NCBI RefSeq assembly: GCF_000215705.1 | Contig: NC_015677.1 | Location: 880,001-944,000, forward strand | Reading direction: 5' to 3' | Length of the DNA: 64,000 bases | DNA from: Ramlibacter tataouinensis TTB310 | GTDB lineage: Bacteria > Pseudomonadota > Gammaproteobacteria > Burkholderiales > Burkholderiaceae_C | In this document: positions 33,761 through 42,619 of the stretch, piece by piece | How positions within the stretch are numbered: position 1 is the stretch's first letter | Layout: each line of letters opens with the position of its first letter | Translations under genes and position numbers: made by a program | Notes under the pieces: generated by a model | The model's input: only the letters and a program-made list of their open reading frames with translations | Told to the model about the DNA's origin: nothing | Database searches by the model: none

Positions 33761-34870
33761 ATGCTGATTCTTCTTGTTCTTTGCGGATTGCTGTCGGCCG
33801 TGGGCTGCGCCGTGCTTTTGCGCTACGGACGGCGCAGTGCCCGGCGCTACAGCCTCCACATGCCCCAGCGTTTTCATGCCGGCCATGTGCCGCGCCTGGG
33901 CGGTGCCGCCATGATCGTCGCGTGCACGGTTGGCTGGGTGTGGATGGTCATCGCGCAGCAATGGTTCGGCGTGCCGACCGGCATCCCTTACGAGCCGATG
34001 TTTGCATTTTCCTTGTGGATCGTTGCCACCGTCGCCGCGGTCGGGGGGGTCGCCGAGGATGTCAGCCACCGCCTGGGCGCACGCTGGCGGCTAGGTTTCA
34101 CCTTGGTCGCGGGTGTCGCGGCTGCCTGGCTCCTGGGCCTGAGAATCGACGGCTTGGGCTTGGCTGCGGTGGACCGGGTGTGGGACAACAGCCGCTGGGC
34201 GCCCCTGGTGCTCGCCGTCTTTGCCGTGGCCGGACTGCCCCATGCCTTCAACCTGATCGACGGCTACAACGGCCTGGCCGGGATCGTGGCCACCATCTGC
34301 TGCCTGGCTCTGGCTTATGTGGCCCTGCAAGTCGGCGACCGCCAACTAGCCGCCGTGGTCCTGGTCCTCGCCGGCGCCACCGCGGGTTTCCTGGTCTGGA
34401 ATTACCCGCGCGGCCTCATCTTCGCCGGTGACGGCGGCGCCTACCTCTGGGGCGTGGTCATCGCAGTAACCGCCATCCTGCTGGTGCAGCGCCACCCGCA
34501 GGTCTCCCCCTGGTTCCCCATGCTGCTGCTGATCTACCCGGTGTGGGAGACGGTGTTCTCCATTTACCGCAAGCTGATACGCGGACAGTCGCCCGGCGTG
34601 GCGGACGCGCTGCACTTCCACCAGCTGATCTACCGACGCATCGTCCGCGGCGTGTTCGATGAAGACAACGAGGCCCGGCGCATGCTGATGCGCAACAATC
34701 GCACCTCACCCTATCTGTGGGGCTTCACGATCCTGACCGTGGTGCCGGCCGTGCTGTTCTGGCAGAACACCTACGTTCTGATGGCCTTTTGCCTGCTGTT
34801 CGTCATCAGCTACATCTACGCATACGTCAGCATCGTGCGGTTCAAGGTGCCGCGCTGGGTCAAGCGCTAG
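33761..34870 (+). CDS. WecA-like undecaprenyl-phosphate sugar-1-phosphate transferase (GT4-type initiator)
   Basis: 369 residues with about ten membrane helices. It belongs to the WecA/MraY superfamily: HVPRLGGAAMIVAC near the N-terminus, the acidic loop VAEDVSHRLGARWRLGFTLV, the metal-site FNLIDGYNGLAG and FAGDGGAYLWG. It transfers a sugar phosphate, usually GlcNAc-1-P, to undecaprenyl phosphate at the inner membrane, starting chain synthesis. A histidine-bearing cytoplasmic loop DALHFHQLIYRR supports WecA-type over MraY. It is the only obvious initiator in the window, so it may serve either glycan. Confidence 0.93.
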   Translation: MLILLVLCGLLSAVGCAVLLRYGRRSARRYSLHMPQRFHAGHVPRLGGAAMIVACTVGWVWMVIAQQWFGVPTGIPYEPMFAFSLWIVATVAAVGGVAEDVSHRLGARWRLGFTLVAGVAAAWLLGLRIDGLGLAAVDRVWDNSRWAPLVLAVFAVAGLPHAFNLIDGYNGLAGIVATICCLALAYVALQVGDRQLAAVVLVLAGATAGFLVWNYPRGLIFAGDGGAYLWGVVIAVTAILLVQRHPQVSPWFPMLLLIYPVWETVFSIYRKLIRGQSPGVADALHFHQLIYRRIVRGVFDEDNEARRMLMRNNRTSPYLWGFTILTVVPAVLFWQNTYVLMAFCLLFVISYIYAYVSIVRFKVPRWVKR

Positions 34871-34896
34871 GGCTTTTCTGAACCGCGCCACGTTGT

Positions 34897-35946
34897 TCAG
34901 GCACGCGCCACCCCCCGCAGCAGCCGGAATGCCCGCATCAGCAGCCGCCTCACCACACGGCCACGCAGGGAAGGTTCGAACATGGGGCCATGGAAAGGCT
35001 GGCTGGCGTCGAACAGCATGCCTGCGATCTTCTTCAGCCGGTGGCGGCGGGCGATGGCCTGCTCCAGCTGGCCGGGGACGTCGGCCTCGTCGAAGGATGG
35101 CTGGCCGGTGAGGGCCAGCCAATCGAGGTGCATGAAATTGTTGATCCCCTGCATGAGCGAAGCATTGACCCACTGGTACTTGGGAAACACCAGGCCGATC
35201 TGCCAGGGGTCCAGCACGAGCACCTCGTTGGCCAGGAAGCGGCGGTAGTCGCGCAGCACCTCGTCCGACGTGTCGTTCAGGTAGCGCGGAGGCGCATAGC
35301 CCAGCCGGCGTGCGTAGTGCATCCCCATGTGCTGCTCCACCGCGAACTCCGCCCGGAACCGCTTCTCGAAGACATTCGATCCTTTGGCATGCGGACGCCT
35401 CTCGTAGAAGCGCCCGGCCGCCTCCGACATCAGCGGCACATCCCAGTACGCCTGCAGCACGTCCGTCGCGGCGAACTGGAACCAGTCACTCACGTGGTAG
35501 GGGATGCGTTCGAAGACGGCCATGTCGAGCGTGAAGAACGAGTTGGCGACGATGCGCCGGGCGCGCTGGTCGCGGCGCAGCTGCGTTTCGTAAAAGTCGA
35601 TGAAGCTGGCGTGCTCCAGGTAGCAGTCGGTCCTCAGCTTGACCGCATACGGCGTCTTCACGGCACTCAGTCCCGCCTGGGTGCAGACGATCTGACGGTT
35701 GATGTTGTTGGCCTTCTGGTCGGTCAGCTTCAACGGGGCGAGCGGGCCGGGGTCCTTGGAGAGGACCACTTCATCGATGGGCAAGCCTGCGGGTATGTCG
35801 GCTCCCTCCCAGGTCGACAGCAGGATCCTCGCGCCAGGAATGCTCCGCCGCGTGAGCTTGAGGGCGTTGGCAAAAGGCACCGTATCGCGCTGGGCGTAGG
35901 GCTTCATGCTTCCTTGGAAGACGATGGTGATGTCGCTTGTTTTCAT
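34897..35946 (-). CDS. WavE-family lipopolysaccharide synthesis protein
   Basis: 349 residues from ATG 35946 (overlaps the previous stop). The start DITIVFQGSMKPYAQRDTVP, the ILLSTWEGADIPAGLPIDEV stretch, and the TPYAVKLRTDCYLEHASFID region match the WavE family (PF07507), first seen in Vibrio cholerae core oligosaccharide loci and thought to be a GT-A type transferase; LRTDCY would be the DxD-like site. It is the last gene of the leftward operon and probably adds the residue activated by the two nucleotidyltransferase genes upstream. Confidence 0.85.
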   Translation of the reverse strand: MKTSDITIVFQGSMKPYAQRDTVPFANALKLTRRSIPGARILLSTWEGADIPAGLPIDEVVLSKDPGPLAPLKLTDQKANNINRQIVCTQAGLSAVKTPYAVKLRTDCYLEHASFIDFYETQLRRDQRARRIVANSFFTLDMAVFERIPYHVSDWFQFAATDVLQAYWDVPLMSEAAGRFYERRPHAKGSNVFEKRFRAEFAVEQHMGMHYARRLGYAPPRYLNDTSDEVLRDYRRFLANEVLVLDPWQIGLVFPKYQWVNASLMQGINNFMHLDWLALTGQPSFDEADVPGQLEQAIARRHRLKKIAGMLFDASQPFHGPMFEPSLRGRVVRRLLMRAFRLLRGVARA

Positions 35947-36677
35947 GTGCCACGCCTGAGGAGTTCCTCGTATTCGGAGGGCGTTCCCGAGAAACCGATC
36001 TGCTCGGCGGCCACCTGGTGGTAGGCCACCACCTTGCCTTTGGCGATGAGCTGGTTGTAGAGAGGGGCGACGTACACCTCCGTCCAGCGCTCGCGGTAAG
36101 CGTCCACGTTCGACAGCGCATGCGTGCAGGCGGCCGCGAAGTCGCTGCAGCGCGCAAAGTGGTAGAGACCTGTCGAGCAGAGGTCGGAGATGCGTTCCTT
36201 CTCGGTCGTCCGCGCCACCCGCCGCGTGAACGATGCCGCCGGCTCGACGAACGACCAGTGGTCGCCGGAGCCGGAAAAGACCTCCAGGTAGCCATCGGCG
36301 AATTCGCACTCCGCCGGAAAGCGGTACCCCGGCCGGATGGTGTCGATGTTGAAGATCAACAGCGATTCCGCAGGCTCGTAGCCGCTGCGTTCCAGGCCGA
36401 TCAGAACCGTTTCCGCCTGCCCACGGGTGGCCGCCGGCAGGGCGACCACATCGGCCCAGCGGATGCCAAGCCGGCCGCATTCCATCTGGACGAAGCCCTC
36501 CGCACCCAGGTCGCTGCGGCACACGAACACGAATCGCTCGCTCGGGAAGTAATGCTCGAAAGACAGCACTGTCAGCGCGAACAGCGATTGCCTGCCCACG
36601 GGCAGCTCGTACTTGGGGCGGGCGTAGCCAGCCTCCCTGAAGCGCCGGCTGTCGCCGGCCATCGGTATGACGATCAT
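35943..36677 (-). CDS. Sugar nucleotidyltransferase-like protein
   Basis: 244 residues from ATG 36677, overlapping the previous gene by 4 bases. It has the Rossmann nucleotidyltransferase start MIVIPMAGDSRRFREAGYAR followed by PKYELPVG, with the Gly-rich loop, Arg and Lys of the NTP_transferase fold, and LIFNIDTIRPGY as the probable metal-binding aspartate region. These enzymes activate sugar or polyol phosphates as NDP derivatives. The substrate is not predictable. It is one of two nucleotidyltransferase units in this operon. Confidence 0.82.
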   Translation of the reverse strand: MIVIPMAGDSRRFREAGYARPKYELPVGRQSLFALTVLSFEHYFPSERFVFVCRSDLGAEGFVQMECGRLGIRWADVVALPAATRGQAETVLIGLERSGYEPAESLLIFNIDTIRPGYRFPAECEFADGYLEVFSGSGDHWSFVEPAASFTRRVARTTEKERISDLCSTGLYHFARCSDFAAACTHALSNVDAYRERWTEVYVAPLYNQLIAKGKVVAYHQVAAEQIGFSGTPSEYEELLRRGT

Positions 36678-38212
36678 GCACGCCACTCCTGGAAGATCCT
36701 CATGCAGTTGGCCATCAGGGCTGTCTGCCGCCGCGGCTGGTCGGCGTGCAGCGGCAGCATCGACAGGAACAGCAGCACCATGATCGGCTCGCAATCCCAG
36801 GCATCGGGGGTGCGGCCGGCGAACGAGGTTCCCTTGAAGGCGCGTTGGACCGATTCCCAGCTCTGGCACGACACATCGAAGCGGACGTCGTGGTCGTCGA
36901 CCATCAGCTCGAAGCGGCCCGCGACGATGGCGTCGTACAAGCCCAGCACCGAATGTGCGAGCTTGGCCATGTCGTAGCGGAAGTCCCCGAACGAGGTGAT
37001 CCTCCCGCTGGCGTCCAACCCCCGCGGGTCGATCACCTTGATGCGGTCAGCCCGAAAGTCATAGAGGATGTTGCTGAAGCACAAGTCCCCATGCACGAAC
37101 GAAGGCACGGGCGGCCTGGCGCTGACGGCAGCGTAGGCCTGCTGCGTCATCTCGCTCAGCGACGGCAGCGCCGACCCGTTGAACTGCCAGGCTTTGTGAA
37201 TATCCACGCCGGTCTGGCGCGAGAAGGCCTCGAGCCGCACAAGGGTTTTGTCCAGGTAGGTGCGTCTGGTCAGTTCGCTGTCGCCGGCACCGGCGACCGG
37301 GACGCCGCGCTCGGCGCAAAGGTAGCGGTTGCATGCCGCCATCACCTTCTTCCAGACCTTCACCGGAAGGCGCCCGAAGACGTAGAGCTCGCTCAGCGAT
37401 GTGAGCGGCAGGTACTCGATCGAGTACGCGCCGTGCTCGGCTGATTCGCCGCAGATCAGGTTGGGCAGGAACGGCCTGATGGCCTGGGGAGCCGTTTCGA
37501 ACCACGTGGCTTCGGCGCACATCTTGCGGACGTCATCGCTGGACTTGGTGAGGACGCCCTCCACCACGTTCAGGCGGTTGAAGTGGCGCTGAGTCGTCAT
37601 CGCCAGCCGCGAGTGGAAGTAGGTGTGGACGTGGCCGAAGTCCAGCCATCGCTTGAGGGACCTGCGCTCCAGGCTCTTGTACTCCCGCCCGTAGCGGGTC
37701 ACCGTCTGGATGAAGTCGCCGGATTCCCGCAGCAGCCGGCGCAGCGCGTCGGCATTGGAAAACGAGAACATTCCCGCCCAGGCCTCTTCGTTCTCCGCGT
37801 CTTCCGGGGACGCCTCGTAGTGCCATGGGTAGAACTCGTCCGAGTTGCCCACCGCGATCCAGTCCGTGCCGCCGAGCTCGTCCTCGAAGACCAGCGTGTC
37901 CCCATAAAGGATGTCGATCCGGTCGCTCGCGTCGACCTGACCGAGCGCCTCCTGGACCGCCCCGCCCAGCGTCTGGCCGACCGCGGTGCGGATGACCCGC
38001 ACTCCCAGCCTGGCCATGGCATTGCCATCCGCGTCCTCGAGATGGAAGTCGCTGGGCAGCGTCAGGACAACGCTCCCGTACGACCGGGACACCTGCGCGA
38101 TCTGGTGGGTGTACAGGCGCTGGTTGCCCAGCGGCAGGAAGGTGGGCGGAATCTTGCCGAATTCGGCACGCAGCTCGCTCTCGACGTACTGGCCCGAAAT
38201 GATGAGCAGCAT
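36674..38212 (-). CDS. Fusion of nucleotidyltransferase-like domain and APH/choline-kinase-like phosphotransferase
   Basis: 512 residues from ATG 38212. Residues 1-230 look like an NTP-transferase domain: IPPTFLPLGNQRLYTHQIAQ, then DILYGDTLVF with the acidic site; the usual GxGxR loop is replaced by IISGQYVESELR, so activity there is uncertain. Residues from about 260 form an aminoglycoside-phosphotransferase/choline-kinase fold with the catalytic loop VHGDLCFSNILYDF (His374, Asp376, Asn381) and the metal motif VIDPRG. Kinase plus nucleotidyltransferase in one chain recalls LicA and LicC, which phosphorylate and activate choline for glycan decoration. The real substrate is unknown. Confidence 0.8.
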   Translation of the reverse strand: MLLIISGQYVESELRAEFGKIPPTFLPLGNQRLYTHQIAQVSRSYGSVVLTLPSDFHLEDADGNAMARLGVRVIRTAVGQTLGGAVQEALGQVDASDRIDILYGDTLVFEDELGGTDWIAVGNSDEFYPWHYEASPEDAENEEAWAGMFSFSNADALRRLLRESGDFIQTVTRYGREYKSLERRSLKRWLDFGHVHTYFHSRLAMTTQRHFNRLNVVEGVLTKSSDDVRKMCAEATWFETAPQAIRPFLPNLICGESAEHGAYSIEYLPLTSLSELYVFGRLPVKVWKKVMAACNRYLCAERGVPVAGAGDSELTRRTYLDKTLVRLEAFSRQTGVDIHKAWQFNGSALPSLSEMTQQAYAAVSARPPVPSFVHGDLCFSNILYDFRADRIKVIDPRGLDASGRITSFGDFRYDMAKLAHSVLGLYDAIVAGRFELMVDDHDVRFDVSCQSWESVQRAFKGTSFAGRTPDAWDCEPIMVLLFLSMLPLHADQPRRQTALMANCMRIFQEWRA

Positions 38213-38213
38213 G

Positions 38214-38597
38214 TCAATCTCCACCGCTTTCCGCGCGAAGAATATCGCGAATTTCCTCGATCGAGTGGCGGACGAACTCCGACGGACGGATGGCCTTGTC
38301 GTCCACGTAGAAGCCGCCGTCACCGCACCAGGGCTTGCCCACGTACACCTCGTCGAAAGGCACGTCATGGCGTTTGAGCCATTCCAGGATGACGGGCAGG
38401 GTGTGCGCGTTGATCTTCCCCACGTTGCCCTCGTACGTGCGCATGTTCCGGCTGGTGTGGATCACGAGCTCGAAGCCGGCCTTCTTGTACTCGCGCAGGC
38501 GGGCGATGAGCGGCAGGTTCGGCACGGCATTGGCGTATCCCTCGCCCGCGTGCAAGGTGATGGTCTGGTCCAGGTCGATGATCAGGCGGCTCATCAT
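38214..38597 (-). CDS. HAD-superfamily capsule biosynthesis phosphatase
   Basis: 127 residues; double ATG at 38597/38594. HAD motif I is RLIIDLDQTIT with the nucleophile Asp and a second Asp two residues on. Motif II is ELVIHTSRNMRT and a lysine lies in YVGKPWCGDGG, followed by the FYVDDKAIRP acidic motif. Small HAD proteins of this sort in capsule loci dephosphorylate polyol or sugar phosphates. It is one base from the fusion kinase gene and so most likely acts in the same modification pathway. Confidence 0.87.
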   Translation of the reverse strand: MMSRLIIDLDQTITLHAGEGYANAVPNLPLIARLREYKKAGFELVIHTSRNMRTYEGNVGKINAHTLPVILEWLKRHDVPFDEVYVGKPWCGDGGFYVDDKAIRPSEFVRHSIEEIRDILRAESGGD

Positions 38598-38605
38598 TTT
38601 GCTCG

Positions 38606-39331
38606 CTAAAGCTCGCTCGCGCCGATCTCGGTCAAGGTGCCGTGCGACAGCCGGAAGAAGCGGCTGCAGTAGCGCCTGAGCTTGTCGTGTTCATGCGAGG
38701 CGAATACGAAGATCCCCACGCTGGCGATCAGCGCCTCCATGCGCTGGCGCGCCTGGACTTGGAACTCCGCGTCGCCGGCGTCGAAGATCTCGTCCAGCAG
38801 AAGGATGTCCGGCTCGGTCGAGGTGGCGACGGCGAACATCAGCCGCGTCGTCATGCCCGCGGAGTAGGTGCGCACGGGAAGGTTGAGGAAATGGCCCAGC
38901 TGGGTGAACTGCTCGATGTCGGGCAAGGCCTTCTTCACCTCTGCGGCCGATCGGCCCAGCAGCCGCGACATGCGATGGATGTTTTCATAACCCGAGAGCT
39001 CGCCGTCTAACCCGGCGCCCAGCTCCAGCACGGTGGCGATGCGGCCCGAGGTGGCTACCACGCCGGATACCGGAACGTAGACGCCGGCGATGGTTCGCAG
39101 CAGCGTGCTTTTGCCCGCGCCGTTGTGACCGCTCAGGCCCACTCGGTCGCCTTCGCGCAATTCAAACGACACCTTGTGAAGCGCCGTCACCAATTGCACG
39201 CCCGCCGCCTCCTGTTCGACCAGGCCGCCAGTGGACAGCCGCACCAGATGGTTGCGCAGCGACTTGCTGCGGTTGCTGTAGACCGGGTATTGGACAGTCA
39301 CATTGTCGAAGGACACCCTGGCTCCCCTCAT
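38606..39331 (-). CDS. Polysaccharide ABC transporter ATPase (KpsT-like)
   Basis: 241 residues, without the extra C-terminal domain of the other Wzt in the window. Walker A is GHNGAGKSTLL, the signature region is YSAGMTTRLMFAVA and Walker B is DILLLDEIFDAGD. It energises export of a lipid-linked polysaccharide together with the permease encoded just upstream (4-base overlap). The short form is usual for capsule (KpsT) exporters or for chains whose length is not set by a terminal cap. Confidence 0.93.
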   Translation of the reverse strand: MRGARVSFDNVTVQYPVYSNRSKSLRNHLVRLSTGGLVEQEAAGVQLVTALHKVSFELREGDRVGLSGHNGAGKSTLLRTIAGVYVPVSGVVATSGRIATVLELGAGLDGELSGYENIHRMSRLLGRSAAEVKKALPDIEQFTQLGHFLNLPVRTYSAGMTTRLMFAVATSTEPDILLLDEIFDAGDAEFQVQARQRMEALIASVGIFVFASHEHDKLRRYCSRFFRLSHGTLTEIGASEL

Positions 39332-40122
39332 ACCCAGTACGCGATCCGGTTGCGCTTGGCATTGAACAGCGCCAGCGTGGAGGCCGTGCCGATCGCCAGC
39401 ATGGCCAGGCTGGTGAGCACCACATGGCCGGGCGGTGGGGTGCCCAGCAAGGGGTGGCGCACCAGCTCGATGAAGTGGCTAAAAGGATTGAGCCAGATCA
39501 GCCATCCGCTGATCGGCAGGTAACTGGGCCGGTAGAACACCGGGCTCAGGAACATGAGGATGGGCATCGCGGCTGCGAGCAAGTACTCGAGGTCGCGAAA
39601 TCGCGCGCCCAGCATGCTGAAGAGCATGCTGATCCAGACCAGGTTGGCAAGGGTGACCGCCAGGCACGGAATCACCAGCAGTGTGTTTCGATTGACAGGG
39701 ACGTCGAAGATGAAGACGACGGCAACGAAGACCGGGAGCACATGCAGGAAGTTGATGGCGTGCTTGACCACCATCTGCAGCGGGTACAAGGTCAGGGGAA
39801 GGCGGACGTTGCGGATCAGGGTTCCCTGCCGCCAGTAGGTCGTGGTCGCCTCGACGATGCAGCCGCTCAGCAGCTGCCACATGATCAGGCCCGCCGTGAG
39901 CGCGGGAACGAAGACCGCCCGGTCGAGCTTGAACAGCTCGCTCCAGACCAGGCCCAGGCCGGCCGTGCCCGCCGCCGTGCCGAGCGTCAGCCACCAGGGG
40001 CCCAAGGCGCTGCGACGGTAGCGCGCCTGCAAATCGCTCCATGCCAGGTAGAAGATCAGCGGCAGGGCGCGGCCAGCCTGGGCAATGTCATGGAGGCCTG
40101 CGTTGCGGGTGAGCACTCTCAT
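39328..40122 (-). CDS. Polysaccharide ABC transporter permease (KpsM/Wzm-like)
   Basis: 264 residues from ATG 40122, chosen because the upstream part of the frame lies inside the preceding GT2 gene. Six membrane helices, with LAWSDLQARYRRSALGPWWL at the N-terminus and FLSPVFYRPSYLPISGWLIW near the end, define the ABC2 polysaccharide exporter family. The start overlaps the stop of the GT2 gene and its end overlaps the ATPase gene, so the three are tightly coupled. This is a second exporter, distinct from wzm at 21644. Confidence 0.92.
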   Translation of the reverse strand: MRVLTRNAGLHDIAQAGRALPLIFYLAWSDLQARYRRSALGPWWLTLGTAAGTAGLGLVWSELFKLDRAVFVPALTAGLIMWQLLSGCIVEATTTYWRQGTLIRNVRLPLTLYPLQMVVKHAINFLHVLPVFVAVVFIFDVPVNRNTLLVIPCLAVTLANLVWISMLFSMLGARFRDLEYLLAAAMPILMFLSPVFYRPSYLPISGWLIWLNPFSHFIELVRHPLLGTPPPGHVVLTSLAMLAIGTASTLALFNAKRNRIAYWV

Positions 40123-41114
40123 GGGGCCGGGCGGGACGTGAAGTGCTCGGGCAGGGGCCCGAGCCGTCCGGAGAAGCCATCCTTGATGGCGCACAGCACC
40201 ATGCGCCATGGACGGGGACGGAAGCGCCCCGGCGTACACAGCCACAACCCCAACCCGAACAATGCGCCGAGTCCCGCGCCGGCGTAGCCGGCCTTGCAAT
40301 AGGCGCGCTTGACGACGATCCGGTTGCGGACGTTGAAGTAGTGCCTGGGCCCGAACTCGGTGGACCGCAGGCGTTCTTGCTTCTTTCGCTTGTGCACGAT
40401 GCCGCTCGCCGGCATCAGCCAGAGGCTGTAGCCATGTTTCTTCAGACGAAGCGAATACTCGGTGTCATCGTAGGAGACGAAGAACTCGGTCCTAGGCAGG
40501 CCGACGGCGCGCACGGCGGCAGCTGACACCATGAAGCCGACGAAGGAGGCCGTATCGACGGCCACCACGCTCGCGGTGTACGCGCCGGACGGAACTGGAC
40601 GTTCGTAACCCAGGAGCATATTGAAACGCCGCCGGTGCGTAGTGGCGATGTCACCGAATTCCATGACACGGCTGCATGCGACGGCGGCGTTCGCAGGCAG
40701 GTGGGGCAACTGTGACGCGAGTTCCTCGAGCGCACCAGCTTCCGGTATGGCGTCGTCGTCCATCAGCCAGAGCCAGTCGACGCCTAGCTCGAGCGCATGC
40801 TGGATGCCAAGGGCGAAGCCGCCCGCACCACCGAGGTTCACATCCGAGCGCACGATCACGGCTGACGCCTGGGCCAGGATTTCCTGCGTTGCCTGGCCGC
40901 TTGCGTTGTCAACGATCACAGCTTGGTACCGAAGTCCCCTCTGCTGCTTCAATGCCAATAACAACTCCGCCAGAAGCTGCGGCCGGTCGTGGGTAACGAC
41001 GATGACAGCAACGGTCGCTTGATGACCCGCGTCAGGAAGGTCGCTGGACGCAACAGCCGCTGGTGCCGCCGTTGGTGACCATCGGCGGGCAGGGGAAAGC
41101 GGAACGAAGTGCAT
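40119..41114 (-). CDS. GT2 glycosyltransferase (GlfT-like)
   Basis: 331 residues from ATG 41114 (a TTG lies one codon upstream). GT2 motifs: VAVIVVTHDRPQLLAELLLA, VDNASG, GGAGGFALGIQHALE, and the metal site WLWLMDDDAIPEAG, then FFVSYDDTEYSLRLKKHGY. The pattern is that of galactofuranosyl/rhamnosyl transferases. It is the first gene of the leftward operon leading to the second ABC exporter and the sugar-phosphate activation genes. The promoter should be in the 322-bp gap to its right. Confidence 0.87.
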   Translation of the reverse strand: MHFVPLSPARRWSPTAAPAAVASSDLPDAGHQATVAVIVVTHDRPQLLAELLLALKQQRGLRYQAVIVDNASGQATQEILAQASAVIVRSDVNLGGAGGFALGIQHALELGVDWLWLMDDDAIPEAGALEELASQLPHLPANAAVACSRVMEFGDIATTHRRRFNMLLGYERPVPSGAYTASVVAVDTASFVGFMVSAAAVRAVGLPRTEFFVSYDDTEYSLRLKKHGYSLWLMPASGIVHKRKKQERLRSTEFGPRHYFNVRNRIVVKRAYCKAGYAGAGLGALFGLGLWLCTPGRFRPRPWRMVLCAIKDGFSGRLGPLPEHFTSRPAP

Positions 41115-41436
41115 CAACCGAGGCTAAATGCGACCGGGCATTTGCCCTCAGCAAGAGGTATGCAAGTGCACATCGTGCACAGGTCGACGTGCTCGTGCTT
41201 GAGTCCTGGGCTGGAAGCTCACCAACCACCTTGCAGTTTGGCTGGCCCATCGGAGCAGATGAGGAGTTGCCGGCAGTGCGCATCACTCAGCATTCAGTAT
41301 TTCCCGTGTTTCCATTTGATGCCATTTGTCGCGCTATGCCTGAGCGGCGACTCGTCGGCAATCAGGCGCGTCTCTTGCTCTTGGCCTGCTCCTGTCGTGA
41401 CTATCATTCCTGGAAGCGCTTGGAGAAATCACGGCA
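41115..41436 (+). other. Divergent intergenic region, 322 bp
   Basis: This stretch separates two divergent polysaccharide-region genes (GT2 leftward, FkbM rightward) and should hold both promoters. Base composition is lower in GC than the flanks. Short open frames exist on both strands, but none resembles a protein family. The only clear structure I found is the GTGCAC repeat pair at 41166-41180. Confidence 0.5.
41166..41180. promoter_or_regulatory. Paired palindromes GTGCAC-ATC-GTGCAC, candidate operator
   Basis: Two copies of the 6-bp palindrome GTGCAC (41166-41171 and 41175-41180) are separated by ATC, giving a 15-bp dyad in the middle of a divergent intergenic region. The position, about 50 bp upstream of the leftward GT2 start, suits a regulator-binding site. 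No regulator gene in the window is obviously linked to it. Confidence 0.3.
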
Positions 41437-42531
41437 ATGCGAGCAAATCGAAGCCTGACCATCGATCAAATCAATGCGGTCCATGTCGCTTTTTTCGGCT
41501 GGCCCTGCGACCATCTCACTCCGCTGGAGGAGTATTTGGAGTGCGACAGCATTCAGCAGGTGACGGAGCGGATCGTCAACAGCTCGAGATTCAGGGCCGC
41601 TGAATTGCTCCGCCCCACTTTTGACCGCCTCAACCTGGTTCACGCCGCGCTTTTTGGTTGGCCTTGCGATCACTTGACGCCAGTGACCGTATACCTTGCA
41701 AGCAAGGACATGCACGAGGCGACGGTAAAGATTCTCCGAAGTGATCGCTACCGCTGGGAAGTGCGTGGGAAGGTGGGCCTGTGGCCGAAAGACAAATGGG
41801 TAATGGCGGAGTTCAAGGGCTTCAACATCTGGGTCAACCTGGCTGACAGCTACATCTCCTTTGGCGTGTTGCATGATCGCTGGGAGGAGCACGAAGTCGA
41901 ATTCATGCTCTCGTGCCTGCAACCCGGCGACGGAATGATCGACGCGGGCGCGAACATCGGGGTCTTCACGTTGCAGGCTGCGGCCAAGGTGGGATCTCGT
42001 GGCCGGGTCTACGCATTCGAGCCCATGAACAAGACCTACGACATGCTTGCCCGCAGCGTGAAAGCAAACGGTCTCGAGGACCGGTGCGTCATCCACAACG
42101 TCGGGCTTGGCTCGACCCGGGGCATCGGCTCTTTTCACCTGAGCGAGCACGCCACCAACCCGGGCAGTTCATACGTGTCCATGGAGTCGGGCGGCGATCA
42201 GATCTCGATCGTGCCTATCGACGTCATGGCTTACGACCGGCCGATCCGCTTCCTGAAGATGGACGTGGAGGGATTCGAGCCCCACGTGGTAGCCGGTGCG
42301 ACGGCGACGATCCGTCGACACAGGCCGATGATCCTCACCGAGTTCTTTCCGCGCTCGCTGCGCCTCATTGGTGGGTCTTCAGGACGTCAGTACGTCAGGC
42401 AGCTCGAAGAGTTGGGGTATTCGATGACCCTGTTTTCCGAGGATGGTGCAGGCGAACCGGTGACTTCTGCGGACGCGCACCGCTTCGACGACATCGCTGA
42501 ACCGGAAAACTTGATCTGCACGCCTTCCTAG
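41437..42531 (+). CDS. FkbM-family methyltransferase with tandem N-terminal repeat
   Basis: 364 residues from ATG 41437 with a GGAGAAA box about 12 bases upstream. Residues ~125-350 are a SAM-dependent FkbM domain: [51 protein letters not shown]. The first ~110 residues consist of two units 53 residues apart. Each has [17 protein letters not shown] (the nine residues GWPCDHLTP are identical at 21-29 and 74-82), followed by a helical stretch ending in SSRFR or SDRYR. I do not recognise this N-terminal module. The gene is probably involved in O-methylation of a surface glycan and stands alone. Confidence 0.85.
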   Translation: MRANRSLTIDQINAVHVAFFGWPCDHLTPLEEYLECDSIQQVTERIVNSSRFRAAELLRPTFDRLNLVHAALFGWPCDHLTPVTVYLASKDMHEATVKILRSDRYRWEVRGKVGLWPKDKWVMAEFKGFNIWVNLADSYISFGVLHDRWEEHEVEFMLSCLQPGDGMIDAGANIGVFTLQAAAKVGSRGRVYAFEPMNKTYDMLARSVKANGLEDRCVIHNVGLGSTRGIGSFHLSEHATNPGSSYVSMESGGDQISIVPIDVMAYDRPIRFLKMDVEGFEPHVVAGATATIRRHRPMILTEFFPRSLRLIGGSSGRQYVRQLEELGYSMTLFSEDGAGEPVTSADAHRFDDIAEPENLICTPS

Positions 42532-42619
42532 GCAACTCCTGGAGGTCGGCCACCTACAAGGTCGCGCGGGTGTATTGCGGCAGAATCCGGGTTACATCCC
42601 GTCGACCTCCTCGCCCGCC

